A stretch of DNA of 64,000 nt from Nocardia exalbida NBRC 100660 (GTDB taxonomy: Bacteria; Actinomycetota; Actinomycetes; Mycobacteriales; Mycobacteriaceae), in assembly GCF_000308575.1 (NCBI RefSeq), contig NZ_BAFZ01000082.1:1-64000 (forward strand). The letters are read 5' to 3'. Positions 1 through 9,333 of the stretch are shown here, piece by piece; position 1 is the first letter of the stretch; each line of letters begins with the position of its first letter. Under the pieces are notes generated by a model. That model was not told where the DNA came from. It saw nothing but the letters and a program-made list of their open reading frames with translations, and made no database searches. A program made the position numbers and the translations under genes.

Positions 1-857
1 CACCGTCAACTCCGCCACCCAGATCACCGCCGTCGCACCGGCGGGAACCGGGACCGTGCTGGTCACCGCGACCACCGGCCGGCGGAACCAGCAACGGCCT
101 CGCCTACACCTACATCCCAGTCCCCGCGCTGACCACGGTGGTCCCGAACATAGGACCGGTCACCGGCGGGACGATCGTCGTCCTCACCGGTACGGGTCTG
201 TCCACCGCTACCGCGGTGAACTTCGGCGCCACACCGGCGACCTCGTTCATCGTCGATTCCGACACGCAGATCACCGCCGTCGCACCGGCGGGAACCGGGA
301 CCGTGGTGGTCACCGCGACCACCGCGGGCGGAACCAGCAACGGCGTGGCCTACACCTACGTCGCGGCGCCCAGCCTGACCACCTTGCTTCCGAGCGTCGG
401 ACTGGAAGCGGGCGGAACCGTTGTCGTCATCACCGGGACGGATCTGACAGGCACCACGGCGGTCGACTTCGGCGGCACGCCGGCGACCTCCTTCACGATC
501 AACTCACCAACCCAGATCACCGCCGTAGCGCCCGCCGGGACCGGTACGGTGCAAGTCACCGCCACCACCTCCGGCGGAACCAGCAACGGCCTCGCCTACA
601 CCTACCTCGCAGTTCCGGCCCTCGCGGTCGTGCTTCCGAATGTAGGACCGGCGGCCGGGGGAACGACAGTCGTCCTCACCGGGACGAACCTGACAGGCAC
701 CACCTCCGTCGACTTCGGAGGCACACCGGCAACTTCGTTCACCGTCGATTCCGCAACGCAGATCACCGCAGTCACTCCCGCCGGAACGGGAACAGTGCAA
801 ATCACCGCGACCAGCTCCGGAGGAACCAGTAATGGTCTCCCATTCATCTACATCTGA
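1..857 (+). CDS. IPT/TIG-repeat protein, 3' part, with a frameshift
   Basis: The C-terminal part of a protein made of tandem IPT/TIG immunoglobulin-like repeats; its start lies left of the window. Three 82-residue repeats (about positions 144-389, 390-635, 636-857) end at a TGA at 855-857. Each has the pattern GG-T-VVLTGT-L, then FG-TPATSF, then TQITAV-PAGTGTV-VTAT and GGTSNG. A fourth partial repeat at 2-77 lies in a different frame: compared with the other units it has one extra base in the GC run around 76-84, so the ORF is broken there. Such repeats usually belong to cell-surface or secreted proteins in actinobacteria; the export signal would be outside the window. The break could be real or a sequencing slip in a repetitive GC tract. 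Confidence 0.75.
   Translation, partial: PSTPPPRSPPSHRREPGPCWSPRPPAGGTSNGLAYTYIPVPALTTVVPNIGPVTGGTIVVLTGTGLSTATAVNFGATPATSFIVDSDTQITAVAPAGTGTVVVTATTAGGTSNGVAYTYVAAPSLTTLLPSVGLEAGGTVVVITGTDLTGTTAVDFGGTPATSFTINSPTQITAVAPAGTGTVQVTATTSGGTSNGLAYTYLAVPALAVVLPNVGPAAGGTTVVLTGTNLTGTTSVDFGGTPATSFTVDSATQITAVTPAGTGTVQITATSSGGTSNGLPFIYI
144..857 (+). repeat. 246-bp tandem coding repeats (IPT/TIG units)
   Basis: Three consecutive units of exactly 246 bp (starting at 144, 390 and 636) encode near-identical 82-residue modules. Long identical stretches recur in every unit, for example the one encoding TQITAV and GTGTV. This arrangement favours unequal recombination and assembly errors. Confidence 0.85.
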
Positions 858-869
858 CGGCTGATGCGG

Positions 870-908
870 CTGGGCCGTCGGCGCGCTTTTGCCGGCGGCC
901 CAGTTTCG
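870..908 (+). terminator. Terminator after the IPT/TIG gene
   Basis: A 13-bp stem (870-882 with 891-903, one G-U pair) closes an 8-nt loop and is followed by TTTCGTT, 13 bp after the stop codon. This is a classic factor-independent terminator. Confidence 0.85.
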
Positions 909-977
909 TTGCGGTTGAGCCAATACACAGAGTCTCCGTCACCGTCGACTGAGGCTGCAGGGGTAAGGGGGTTTCCG

Positions 978-1985
978 TTGGCGACCGTACTGAAGATGCT
1001 GCTAGCGGAGCGGCATCTCAAAAGTCATCCAGATTTTCTCGTCGCGTACGACCGCTGCGCGGCGCAGTTGGACCCGCCCATTCCCCCAGGGCATGGGCCG
1101 GCGAAAGCACAGTACTACCAGTGGTTGTCCGGTCGCATGATCGGCCTTCCGCGCGACTATCACTGCCGGGTGCTCGAGCGGATGTTTCCCGGCTGGACGG
1201 TTGAAGGATTGTTCCAAATGGCCAACTCGACACCGGACGGCACGGGATCGCTCGGGCCGGGTTATTCCGGCACCGATGTCCGGCTCGAGGCTTTTCTCGG
1301 GATGGAGACGAGCACCAGGGGAACCACTCTGGTGTACCCGTCGTTCGAGCTGACCAGGTCGTCCGTGGACGCACTGCGGGCAGCGGGGATCTCCCGGCGG
1401 CGAGTATTCGGGAAGCAGGAGGGCGGTTTCCCGGATCGTCCCGTCGATATCCCCTCGGTGGTGGCGGAGAACGATTTCCGGGGGCTGCTGTACATGTTCT
1501 CCTTGCTTCAGCGCCACACCAGTATTCGGGCCGAGGTCCGCAGCGACCGTTACATGGTCACCCATTACGACCGTCCGTACATCAGCTTCGGGCTGAGCGG
1601 TAACAACTGCACCCGGTTGTATCCGCACCTCGTCGACAACCCGCTGTTCACCATCCATGACAGCGGCACCGAGGACGGCTCCGCGGCGGTGCGTCTGGAG
1701 TTGACCGACGGCAGCCGGTACGACTCGAACGACGACCGGAATATCGGCATCGTCGCGCGAGTACGACCGAGCGCGGAACAGCATCCCGATCGTTATTGGA
1801 TCTATTGCGGCGGCCTGCGGCCACGCGGCACCGCCGGAGCGGGCTGGTATCTCGCCAACTCGTGGCTTTCCCTCCAGCACCGTGTCGGGGATCGCGAATT
1901 CGTCGCGGTCATCGGCGTGGACGAATATTCGGACCGGACGACCAGTTTGGAACATTTGCTGATCGCCGCGCCTGAAAGGAAATGA
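978..1985 (+). CDS. HTH-domain protein with uncharacterised C-terminal domain
   Basis: A 335-residue protein if it starts at TTG 978, which follows AAGGGG at a good distance; the frame is open upstream to 864 but would then cross the terminator hairpin. The first 80 residues resemble the N-terminal HTH of many actinobacterial XRE-like regulators (KMLLAERHLKSH, a Q-WLSG segment, and LERMFPGWT). The remaining 200 residues include YISFGLSGNNCTRLYPHL, a RYWIYCGG segment and AGWYLANSWLSL, which I recognise only as a recurring C-terminal module of actinobacterial HTH proteins with no function I can name. No membrane segment or signal peptide is visible. It stands alone, convergent with the PBP gene. 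A ligand-sensing regulator is inference. Confidence 0.7.
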   Translation: MATVLKMLLAERHLKSHPDFLVAYDRCAAQLDPPIPPGHGPAKAQYYQWLSGRMIGLPRDYHCRVLERMFPGWTVEGLFQMANSTPDGTGSLGPGYSGTDVRLEAFLGMETSTRGTTLVYPSFELTRSSVDALRAAGISRRRVFGKQEGGFPDRPVDIPSVVAENDFRGLLYMFSLLQRHTSIRAEVRSDRYMVTHYDRPYISFGLSGNNCTRLYPHLVDNPLFTIHDSGTEDGSAAVRLELTDGSRYDSNDDRNIGIVARVRPSAEQHPDRYWIYCGGLRPRGTAGAGWYLANSWLSLQHRVGDREFVAVIGVDEYSDRTTSLEHLLIAAPERK

Positions 1986-2169
1986 AAGGCACGCACACCC
2001 GTCGGCCCGGACAGCCCCGACAACGGCTGTCCGGGCCGCGCGGTCCGAGCACGAGGCAGGAGGACACCGTTGAACCATCGGCCGATATCGATTCGGGCGG
2101 TACGCTCTCCCGTGCCGCGGCACCGCGAAGTCCTGATCTGGGTCCTTCCCGTCTGGGCACGAAGACATA

Positions 2170-3963
2170 TCAGTAACCGGCGGGCAACGCCGCCAGCATG
2201 TCCCGTGTCACGGCGACCGCATTATCGGAACTGCCGCCTTTGACCAGCAGCGTGGCGAAGGCGATGTCGCCACGGTAACCGACGAACCAGGAGTGCGACC
2301 CGCCGTCCGCTTCGGCCTCGCCGGTCTTGCCGTAGACCGCGCCTTGGTCGGCGATCCGTTCGGCCGTGCCGCCGACGACCACCTTGCGCATCATCGCGCG
2401 CAATCCTTCGATGACGTCGGGAGCCAGCGCCGGGCGATCACCGTCGATCTGGGTGGGGCGCCCCGCGATCAGGTACGGCACGGGCGCCGAGCCGTGCGCG
2501 ATGGTCGCCGCCATGAGCGCCATGCCGAACGGGCTGACCACCACCCTGCCCTGACCGATGCCGTCCTCGGTGCGCTGGATCAAGTCGTCGGAGGGCGGCA
2601 CCGAGCCGGAGGCCGTCGGCAGCCCCACCACCGAATAGACGGGTCCGACACCGAGCTTCGCCGCGGCCTCGTGCAACGCGGGGCCGGGTAGCTCGCTGGC
2701 CAGTTCGGCGAACGAGGTGTTGCAGGACCTCTCGTAGGCCGTCGACATCGGCACATCGCCGACGGTGAACAGGTTGTAGTTGGGGATGGTCCGCTCGCCG
2801 ATGACGATGCGGCTCGGACACGGCAGCACCGTATCCGGCGTCGCGAGGCCATTCGACATGGCCGCGGCCGCGGTCACCGTCTTGAACACCGAACCGGGCG
2901 GGTACTGGCCGATCGTCGCGAGGGGGCCGTCACGGTCGGCGGCCCTGTTCTGCGCGACCGCCAGAATCGCGCCGGTGGACGGGCGCAGCACCACCATCAT
3001 GGTCTGCTCGGTGCGCGGCCACACGGCGAGCTGGGCGGCGTTCTGCACATTGCGGTCGATGCTGAGCGAGAACGACGGCGCGGGCTGGGAGGGCACTTCC
3101 ATCAGCACATCGGTGTCGGCGCCGTTGGAGTTCATGGTGACCACGCTCCACCCCGCCTTGCCGTCCACCTCCGCGATCACCGTCTTGCGCACCTGGGTGA
3201 GCAGATCGGGCGCGAATTCCCGATCGGTGGCGACCAGATCCCACTGCTGGGTCAGCGTGACACCGGGCAGCCCGATGAGATCGGTGGTCACCTGGCCGGA
3301 TTCGGTCTCGTTGAGCAGCGCGACCGTGTAAGCGCCCTTGGCCGCCTTCGCCTCGTCGAGGATCGACTGCGGTGTCAGCGACTTGTCGAAGCGGTGCAGC
3401 GCGGCGGCCAGCGTGGTGGCCACGGACGCGGGATCGGCGGCGTCGGCCGCGACGAACGTGACCCGGGAAACCTTGCCGGGCACCATGACGTCGCTGCCGG
3501 ACTGCTCGTTGACCCGCGCCCGCGGCGGCGGGTTGGTCCGTAACGCCATGGTCTGGGTGTCACCGAGTTTGGGGTGGATGTCGGAGGAGGTCCAGCGAAC
3601 CATCCAGCGCCCGTTGCTGCGGCCCATCTGTAGCTGGCCCGAGTACTTCCACATCCGGTTCTTGGGCAACCGCCACTCGTAGGTGTAGTCGACGGTCGCG
3701 GTGTCACCGGTCACGCGCGCCGCCCCGGTGCGCGCGGTGAGCTGTTCGGCCTGCAGCTGATCCCACGCGGAACGCAACGCGTCGCTCGCCTTCTCCGGCA
3801 GGTTGGTGAGCTGCGCCGCAGCGGTGACCCGATGCTCGGCGAACGCTTTGACGAAGGCGTCGGCGGCGGGAACAGGCCCCTGCGGCTCGCTCGCACAACC
3901 GGCGGCGGCCACCGTGAAGGCCGCGACGGCGAGCGAGAGGAGCGTCCGAGTCGACATCGGCAC
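2170..3963 (-). CDS. Penicillin-binding lipoprotein (class B transpeptidase)
   Basis: A 597-residue class B penicillin-binding protein that cross-links peptidoglycan at the outer face of the membrane. It starts at GTG 3963 or two codons later at ATG. A lipoprotein signal peptide ends in the lipobox AAGC near residue 22. Next come an NTF2-like MecA-N-type domain (about 30-140), a dimerisation region, and the transpeptidase domain with all three active-site motifs: S358-V-F-K361, S413-C-N415 and K546-T-G548. It corresponds in order and type to M. tuberculosis Rv2864c, beside the GNAT, ispG, rip1 and dxr genes. Compared with PBP2-type proteins it is a lipoprotein and lacks a true transmembrane anchor. 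Family assignment is secure; the specific morphogenetic role is unknown. Confidence 0.92.
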   Translation of the reverse strand: MPMSTRTLLSLAVAAFTVAAAGCASEPQGPVPAADAFVKAFAEHRVTAAAQLTNLPEKASDALRSAWDQLQAEQLTARTGAARVTGDTATVDYTYEWRLPKNRMWKYSGQLQMGRSNGRWMVRWTSSDIHPKLGDTQTMALRTNPPPRARVNEQSGSDVMVPGKVSRVTFVAADAADPASVATTLAAALHRFDKSLTPQSILDEAKAAKGAYTVALLNETESGQVTTDLIGLPGVTLTQQWDLVATDREFAPDLLTQVRKTVIAEVDGKAGWSVVTMNSNGADTDVLMEVPSQPAPSFSLSIDRNVQNAAQLAVWPRTEQTMMVVLRPSTGAILAVAQNRAADRDGPLATIGQYPPGSVFKTVTAAAAMSNGLATPDTVLPCPSRIVIGERTIPNYNLFTVGDVPMSTAYERSCNTSFAELASELPGPALHEAAAKLGVGPVYSVVGLPTASGSVPPSDDLIQRTEDGIGQGRVVVSPFGMALMAATIAHGSAPVPYLIAGRPTQIDGDRPALAPDVIEGLRAMMRKVVVGGTAERIADQGAVYGKTGEAEADGGSHSWFVGYRGDIAFATLLVKGGSSDNAVAVTRDMLAALPAGY

Positions 3964-4031
3964 CGATCGTAATAGTCACTGACGGGCAAATGCCTGCGGC
4001 ACTCCGGGATTCGCCGTGCCCGCAGGCGTGT

Positions 4032-4895
4032 TCAGTCGACCAGGACGGTGGCGAAGGTCGCGATCTGGCGAAACCCGACCCTGCTGTAGGCGCGGCGGGC
4101 GATCGCGTTGTAATCGTTCACGTACAGGCTCGCGGTGCGGCCGGATGCGACCACCGCGTTGGCGACCGCCGAGGTGCCCGCGGTGCCGCGGCCCTTCCCC
4201 CGATGATCCGGATGTACCCAGACTCCCTGGATCTGGCCCGTGCGCCGGGACAGTGATCCGACCTCGGCTTTGAAGACCACTTCCCCGTCCTCGAAACGGG
4301 CCCAGGCACGGCCGGATTCGATCAGGCTCTGGATGCGGCGGCGATAGCCGCGGCCGCCGTCCCCCGCGCGCGGATCGACGCCGACCTCCTCGATGAACAT
4401 CGCGATCGCGGCCGAGAGGTAGCGATCGAGCTCGTCGCGGCGAACCCGGCGAACCTCTTGGTCGGGCGTGGACAGCGGCGGCTGGGCCAGCGCCAGCAGC
4501 GGCTGTTCCCCGCGTAGCTCCCGCTCCGGGCCCCAGTGTGCGGACAGCATCTCCCACAGCGGCAACGCCAGTTCTCTGCGCCCCACCACCGAGGAACAGA
4601 TCCGAGGCCAGCGGATCGCCCGATCGGCGAACGCGCGCAACGCGTCACGATCACCCAGCAACGGCACCAGGTTCGCCCCCGAGAAACACAGCGACTCGGC
4701 GGGACCGCCTCTGCTCCAGAGTTCCCCCTGCCCGCACCGGTTGTCCAGGCCGAACTCCTGCAACCGGGCGGCGACCATGCACGAGGCCACCGGATCGGCA
4801 TCCAGCACACGCAGCACCTGAGCAAGATCTCGATTAGCGAGCTGCCGCGCAGGGGCATATTTGGCCCGTCGCGCCGGCTCCAGCAGACTCCGCAC
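4032..4895 (-). CDS. GNAT acetyltransferase with DUF4081 N-terminal domain
   Basis: A 287-residue protein starting at GTG 4895. The N-terminal half (about 20-140) matches the DUF4081 domain seen in Rv2867c-type proteins. The C-terminal half is a GNAT fold with the acetyl-CoA loop HPDHRGKGRGTAGT near 228-241 and the terminal NDYNAIARRAYSRVGF helix-strand typical of the family. It lies 66 bp downstream of ispG and upstream of the PBP gene, the order found in mycobacteria. GNAT enzymes transfer acetyl from acetyl-CoA to an amine; the acceptor is not predictable here. Confidence 0.88.
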   Translation of the reverse strand: MRSLLEPARRAKYAPARQLANRDLAQVLRVLDADPVASCMVAARLQEFGLDNRCGQGELWSRGGPAESLCFSGANLVPLLGDRDALRAFADRAIRWPRICSSVVGRRELALPLWEMLSAHWGPERELRGEQPLLALAQPPLSTPDQEVRRVRRDELDRYLSAAIAMFIEEVGVDPRAGDGGRGYRRRIQSLIESGRAWARFEDGEVVFKAEVGSLSRRTGQIQGVWVHPDHRGKGRGTAGTSAVANAVVASGRTASLYVNDYNAIARRAYSRVGFRQIATFATVLVD

Positions 4896-4961
4896 GATGA
4901 CAGCCTGCCACGAACCGGCGCGATGCGGTATGGCTATGCCGAAAGCCCTGGTGAGCGGCGC

Positions 4962-6119
4962 TCAGCTGACGGTGACGACCGGTTCGCCGGAGACCGCGTC
5001 CTCGCCCATCTCCTCGGCGATGCGCAGCGCCTCTTCGATGAGCGTCTCGACGATCTTCGCCTCCGGGACGGTTTTGATGACCTCGCCCTTGACGAAGATC
5101 TGGCCCTTGCCGTTGCCGGAGGCCACCCCCAGATCGGCTTCGCGCGCCTCGCCCGGTCCGTTCACCACGCAGCCCATGACGGCCACCCGCAGCGGCACCG
5201 TCATGCCCTCCAGGCCCGCGGTTACCTCGTTGGCGAGCGTGTATACGTCGACCTGGGCGCGCCCGCAGGACGGGCAGGACACGATCTCCAGCTTGCGCGG
5301 GCGCAAATTCAGCGATTGCAGGATCTGCCCGCCGACCTTCACCTCCTCGGCGGGCGGCGCGGACAGCGACACCCGGATCGTGTCGCCGATGCCGTCGGCC
5401 AACAGCGCGCCGAACGCGACCGCCGACTTGATCGTGCCCTGGAACGCCGGGCCCGCCTCGGTGACGCCGAGGTGCAGCGGGTAATCGCACTGCGCGGCCA
5501 GCTGACGGTAGGCCTCCACCATGATCACCGGGTCGTTGTGCTTGACCGAGATCTTGATGTCGCCGAACCCGTGCTCCTCGAACAGGCTCGCCTCCCACAG
5601 CGCCGACTCCACCAGCGCCTCCGGGGTGGCCTTGCCGTACTTCTCCATCATCCGCTTGTCCAGCGAACCGGCGTTGACGCCGATGCGGATCGGGATGCCC
5701 GCGGCGCCCGCCGCCTTGGCGACCTCCCCGACCCTGCCGTCGAACTCCTTGATGTTGCCGGGGTTGACGCGCACCGCCGCGCATCCGGCGTCGATCGCCG
5801 CGAAGATGTAGCGCGGCTGGAAGTGGATGTCGGCGATCACCGGAATCTGGGATTTCGCCGCGATCGTGGCCAGCGCGTCCGCGTCCTCCTGACGCGGGCA
5901 GGCCACCCGCACGATGTCGCACCCCGACGCGGTGAGTTCCGCGATCTGCTGCAGGGTGGCGTTCACATCGTGCGTCTTGGTCGTGGTCATGGACTGCACC
6001 GAGATCGGGTGATCACTGCCCACCCCGACGTTGCCCACCCTCAACTGGCGGGTCTTACGCCGGGGAGCGAGCACCGCAGCGGGCGCGGTCGGCATCCCCA
6101 ATCCGATTGTGCTGGTCAC
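4962..6119 (-). CDS. ispG: 4-hydroxy-3-methylbut-2-enyl diphosphate synthase (IspG/GcpE)
   Basis: A 385-residue enzyme of the methylerythritol phosphate pathway. It converts MEcPP to HMBPP using a [4Fe-4S] cluster. An N-terminal TIM barrel carries VQSMTTT near 42-48. The C-terminal cluster-binding region has SCPSCGR and, further on, C-VVNGPGEA, giving three conserved cysteines and the catalytic glutamate. Length and order (ispG, rip1, dxr) match mycobacteria; dxr, acting earlier in the same pathway, is two genes upstream. About 150 bp without a gene separates it from rip1 and probably holds its own promoter or the read-through spacer. Confidence 0.97.
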   Translation of the reverse strand: MTSTIGLGMPTAPAAVLAPRRKTRQLRVGNVGVGSDHPISVQSMTTTKTHDVNATLQQIAELTASGCDIVRVACPRQEDADALATIAAKSQIPVIADIHFQPRYIFAAIDAGCAAVRVNPGNIKEFDGRVGEVAKAAGAAGIPIRIGVNAGSLDKRMMEKYGKATPEALVESALWEASLFEEHGFGDIKISVKHNDPVIMVEAYRQLAAQCDYPLHLGVTEAGPAFQGTIKSAVAFGALLADGIGDTIRVSLSAPPAEEVKVGGQILQSLNLRPRKLEIVSCPSCGRAQVDVYTLANEVTAGLEGMTVPLRVAVMGCVVNGPGEAREADLGVASGNGKGQIFVKGEVIKTVPEAKIVETLIEEALRIAEEMGEDAVSGEPVVTVS

Positions 6120-6270
6120 CTTCGGCTGCCTACTTTCGTCGTGTCCGGCCGGTTGGTGCCGAGTCTAGCCTTGGCGCACGACGCCCACCCTGTGACAGCA
6201 ACGACAAGGCTTCCCCGGTTGACCGCGCCAGACTACGTCGCGAGCCGCCCCGCACGCCCGGCGGCCCCGG

Positions 6271-7470
6271 TCAGAACAGCTTGATCGGGTTGACGATATC
6301 GGCGGCCAGGGTGAGCAGCATGTAAGCGCCGCCGATCACCACGACCACGTACGTGGCGGGCAGCAACTTCAGGTAGTTCACCGGTGCACCGGGCGCGAGC
6401 CCCTTCCAGCCGCGGATGGTGTTGCGGATCTTCTCGTAGATCACCACCGCGATGTGGCCGCCGTCCAGCGGCAGCAACGGCAGCAGGTTGAAGATGCCGA
6501 GGAAGAAGTTCAGGCTGGCCAGCACCAGGATGAACATGTTCCACAGGCCGCGTTCCGCGGTCTCGCCACCGATCTTGCTGGCGCCGTACACGCTGACCGG
6601 GGTTTCCGGATCCCGCTCACCGCCGGTGACCGCGTCCCACAGCGAGGACACCTTCGCAGGCATCTCGGTCAGCGAGTCCACCGTGCGCACGAACATGTCC
6701 CCGGTGAACGTGGCCGCGGCGGGAACGGCGCCGAGCACGTCGTATTGCACGGGTTCGTAGCGTTCCGGCGCCACACCGATGGCTCCGACTTCGCGACCCG
6801 CGCCACCGCCCTCGGGGTAGCGGATGACCCGCTCCGGGGTGACGGGAATACTGAGGGTGCGGCCGTCCCGCTCGACGACGTAGGTGAACGGGCCGGTCTG
6901 CTTCTGCGTCTCGGCCTGGAACTGGCGCCAGGTGTCCACCTTGACGCCGTTCACCTCTTTGACGATGTCGCCGCGCTGCAATCCGGCGCGCTGCGCGGGG
7001 CCGGTGCCGGTGCACGGTTCGCTGGAGCCGTCCGGCTTGCCCTGCGGCACGCAGCTCATCTCGCCCAGCGCGGTGGCCGGGGGTTCCTTCAGGTTCGGCA
7101 GTCCCCAGCCGATGGCGAGCACCACGATCAGGATGAAGCCGAGGACGAAGTTCATCGCGATGCCGCCGGACATCACGACCAGCCGCTTCCAGGTGGCCTG
7201 GCGGTACATGGCGCGGTCGAGTTCTTCCGGGCGCAGTTCGTCGAGCGCCGTCATACCCGCGATATCGCAGAAACCGCCGAGCGGAAGCGCCTTGAGGCCG
7301 TATTCGGTCTCACCGCGGCGGAAGGAGAAGATCTTCGGTCCGAATCCGATGAAATACCGCCGCACCTTCATGCCGGTCGCCTGGGCGGTCCACATGTGCC
7401 CACATTCATGCAGCGCGATCGACACGGTGATGCCCAGCGCGAACAGCACGAACCCCAACGCGAACACCAT
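6271..7470 (-). CDS. rip1: Site-2 membrane protease (RseP/Rip1 family, M50)
   Basis: A 399-residue intramembrane zinc metalloprotease that cuts anti-sigma factors or other single-pass membrane proteins. The first transmembrane helix carries H21-E22-C-G-H25, the zinc-binding HExxH. A PDZ domain follows at about 165-250, with a conserved ARxGL-type binding segment (QRAGLQRGDIV). The third zinc ligand is in LPLDGG at D336, inside the C-terminal membrane helices. Order between ispG and dxr matches Rv2869c (Rip1) of M. tuberculosis, where it controls several sigma-factor pathways and cell-envelope composition; substrates here are not visible. Confidence 0.95.
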   Translation of the reverse strand: MVFALGFVLFALGITVSIALHECGHMWTAQATGMKVRRYFIGFGPKIFSFRRGETEYGLKALPLGGFCDIAGMTALDELRPEELDRAMYRQATWKRLVVMSGGIAMNFVLGFILIVVLAIGWGLPNLKEPPATALGEMSCVPQGKPDGSSEPCTGTGPAQRAGLQRGDIVKEVNGVKVDTWRQFQAETQKQTGPFTYVVERDGRTLSIPVTPERVIRYPEGGGAGREVGAIGVAPERYEPVQYDVLGAVPAAATFTGDMFVRTVDSLTEMPAKVSSLWDAVTGGERDPETPVSVYGASKIGGETAERGLWNMFILVLASLNFFLGIFNLLPLLPLDGGHIAVVIYEKIRNTIRGWKGLAPGAPVNYLKLLPATYVVVVIGGAYMLLTLAADIVNPIKLF

Positions 7471-7704
7471 TTGCTCTACAGCCCTCCTGCGTTTGCGCAG
7501 CTCGAATATCCCGCACGCACGCGTCCGCTCCTGGCCGCGAGCACTCTGATCACCCTAATGGGTGCTGTCGGACGTAGCCCGTCTTCAGCCCGCGAATGGC
7601 CGGAGCGAAGGCGGAGGTACGCCTAACCGGACACAGTCGTGTCCTGTGTGTTCAGTGTGCCAGGACGCCGTCGCTTCGCGCGTCCGATCCGGCGTGCGAC
7701 GGTG
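7471..7704. other. Intergenic region rip1-dxr
   Basis: A 234-bp stretch with no credible gene; small ORFs on either strand lack a ribosome binding site and coding character. It separates dxr from rip1 on the same strand and may hold a promoter for rip1, but I can point to no clear element. Confidence 0.5.
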
Positions 7705-8844
7705 TCAGCCGCGTACCCGGGCGGCGGCGAACTCCCGCGCCCAGGTGTCCGCGGCGAGCACCTCGTCGAGCGAATCCGGCTCGGCGCGCCACTGCTCGGC
7801 GGCCTCCACCGCGGCGGCCACCGTGCCGACGATCTGCGGGAAGCGGATGGCTCCGTCCAGGAAAGCCTGCACCGCGACCTCGTTGGCGGCGTTGTAGACC
7901 GCGGTGACGCTGCCTCCCGCCTGCCCGGCCGCACGGGCCAGCTCGACCGCGGGGAAGACACCGTTGTCGACCGGTTCGAACGTCCAAGTGGAGGCGGTGC
8001 CGAAATCGCAGGAGGCGGCCGCGCCCGGCACCCGGTCCGGCCAGCCGAGCGCCAGCGCGATAGGCAGCTTCATGTCCGGCGGGCTGGCCTGGGCGAGCGT
8101 GGAGCCGTCGGTGAAGGTGACCATCGAGTGCACGATCGACTGGGGGTGCACGGTGACGTCGATGCGATCGTAGGGAATCCCGAACAGCAGGTGGGTCTCG
8201 ATCAGCTCGAGCCCCTTGTTCACCAGCGAGGCCGAGTTCAGGGTGTTCATCAAGCCCATCGACCAGGTGGGATGGGCCTTGGCCTCGGCGGGCCCCACCG
8301 ACTCGAGCATGTCGGCGGTCCAGCCGCGGAACGGGCCGCCGGACGCGGTCAGCACCAGCCGGTCGACCTCGTCGGCACGGCCGCCGCGCAGGCACTGCGC
8401 CAGCGCGGAATGTTCCGAGTCCACCGGGACGATCTGCCCGGGGGCGGCGGCGCGTGTGACCAGGGACCCGCCCGCCACCAGGGATTCCTTGTTGGCCAGG
8501 GCGAGGCGGGTGCCGGACTGGAGGGTGGCCAGCGTCGGTTCCAGCCCGAGCGAACCGACCAGGGCGTTGAGCACGACGTCCGCCTCGGTGCGGCGCACCA
8601 GCTCGGTCACCGCCCCCGGGCCGCCCAGCGGCAGGTCCAGCCGCTGGGCCGCGGCCGGATCGGCGACGGCGACGTTGCGCGTGCCCGTCGCGGCCATCTG
8701 GGCGGCGAGCAGCTCGGTGTTGCCGCCGCGCGCGGCGAGTCCGACCACCTCGAAGCGGTCGGGATTGGCGGCGATCACCTCGAGCGCTTGGGTGCCAATG
8801 GATCCGGTGCTGCCCAGGAGCAGGACTCTCACGATGTCGGACAC
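7705..8844 (-). CDS. dxr: 1-deoxy-D-xylulose 5-phosphate reductoisomerase
   Basis: A 379-residue enzyme making MEP from DXP with NADPH and a divalent metal, the first committed step of the non-mevalonate isoprenoid pathway. The N-terminal Rossmann loop is LLLGSTGSIGTQAL (about 8-21). Active-site segments include NKESLVAGG, the metal-binding VDSEHSAL, and SGGPFRGW. It heads the dxr - rip1 - ispG group, so two MEP enzymes flank a membrane protease as in mycobacteria. It starts at ATG 8844, divergent from the DUF2631 gene. Confidence 0.97.
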   Translation of the reverse strand: MSDIVRVLLLGSTGSIGTQALEVIAANPDRFEVVGLAARGGNTELLAAQMAATGTRNVAVADPAAAQRLDLPLGGPGAVTELVRRTEADVVLNALVGSLGLEPTLATLQSGTRLALANKESLVAGGSLVTRAAAPGQIVPVDSEHSALAQCLRGGRADEVDRLVLTASGGPFRGWTADMLESVGPAEAKAHPTWSMGLMNTLNSASLVNKGLELIETHLLFGIPYDRIDVTVHPQSIVHSMVTFTDGSTLAQASPPDMKLPIALALGWPDRVPGAAASCDFGTASTWTFEPVDNGVFPAVELARAAGQAGGSVTAVYNAANEVAVQAFLDGAIRFPQIVGTVAAAVEAAEQWRAEPDSLDEVLAADTWAREFAAARVRG

Positions 8845-8989
8845 GACTTCATTGTGTCCTACCGCCGGAAAGCGTCCGACGGGGCGCGGGCCGACTTACA
8901 ACGACGCGCCGTCGTATGTCACGATATGCGGCAGCAGCTCATCGAGTGTGTACCGGAATCGCGGTACAAGGAACAGCTAAGGAGCGATC

Positions 8990-9256
8990 GTGGCCGCCAC
9001 GGAACTCGAACACGCCGACACCGAGCGCGTCGTCACTCGCGTGGATCCCGCCGAAGTTCCCTCCGCCGCCTGGGGTTGGAGCGGCGAGTCGCGTCGCACC
9101 TTCCGGATCGCGGGCTGGATCGTCGCGCTGATCCTGCTGGCCATGCTGGTCGGCAACCACAGCGGCAAGATCGAGGACATCTTCCTGGTCGGCTTCGCCG
9201 CCCTGATCGCGGGCATCCTGATTCGCGACTCCCTGCTGCAGCGCAAGCCGCGCTAG
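8990..9256 (+). CDS. DUF2631 small membrane protein
   Basis: An 88-residue protein starting at GTG 8990 with AAGGAG 5 nt upstream. The N-terminus is hydrophilic, ending in a W-W pair (AAWGWSGESRR), and two hydrophobic helices follow at about 42-58 and 64-78. This matches the DUF2631 family (as in Rv2876), commonly found next to dxr/rip1 in mycobacteria. Function unknown; an inner-membrane location follows from the helices. Confidence 0.85.
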   Translation: MAATELEHADTERVVTRVDPAEVPSAAWGWSGESRRTFRIAGWIVALILLAMLVGNHSGKIEDIFLVGFAALIAGILIRDSLLQRKPR

Positions 9257-9333
9257 TTCTCCCTCCGGAAAGTCCTCTCGCACAACTTCATTCGTCCTGT
9301 ACCGCGCGCAGGCAGCCGGTACCGTGTGCGTCC

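Noticed and set aside
144..857. Possible CRISPR-like repeats
   Set aside because: The repeats are 246 bp, coding and directly adjacent without spacers; they encode IPT/TIG domains.
4536..6284. A 582-codon plus-strand frame over the GNAT and ispG genes
   Set aside because: Antisense of well-identified genes, with no motif of its own.
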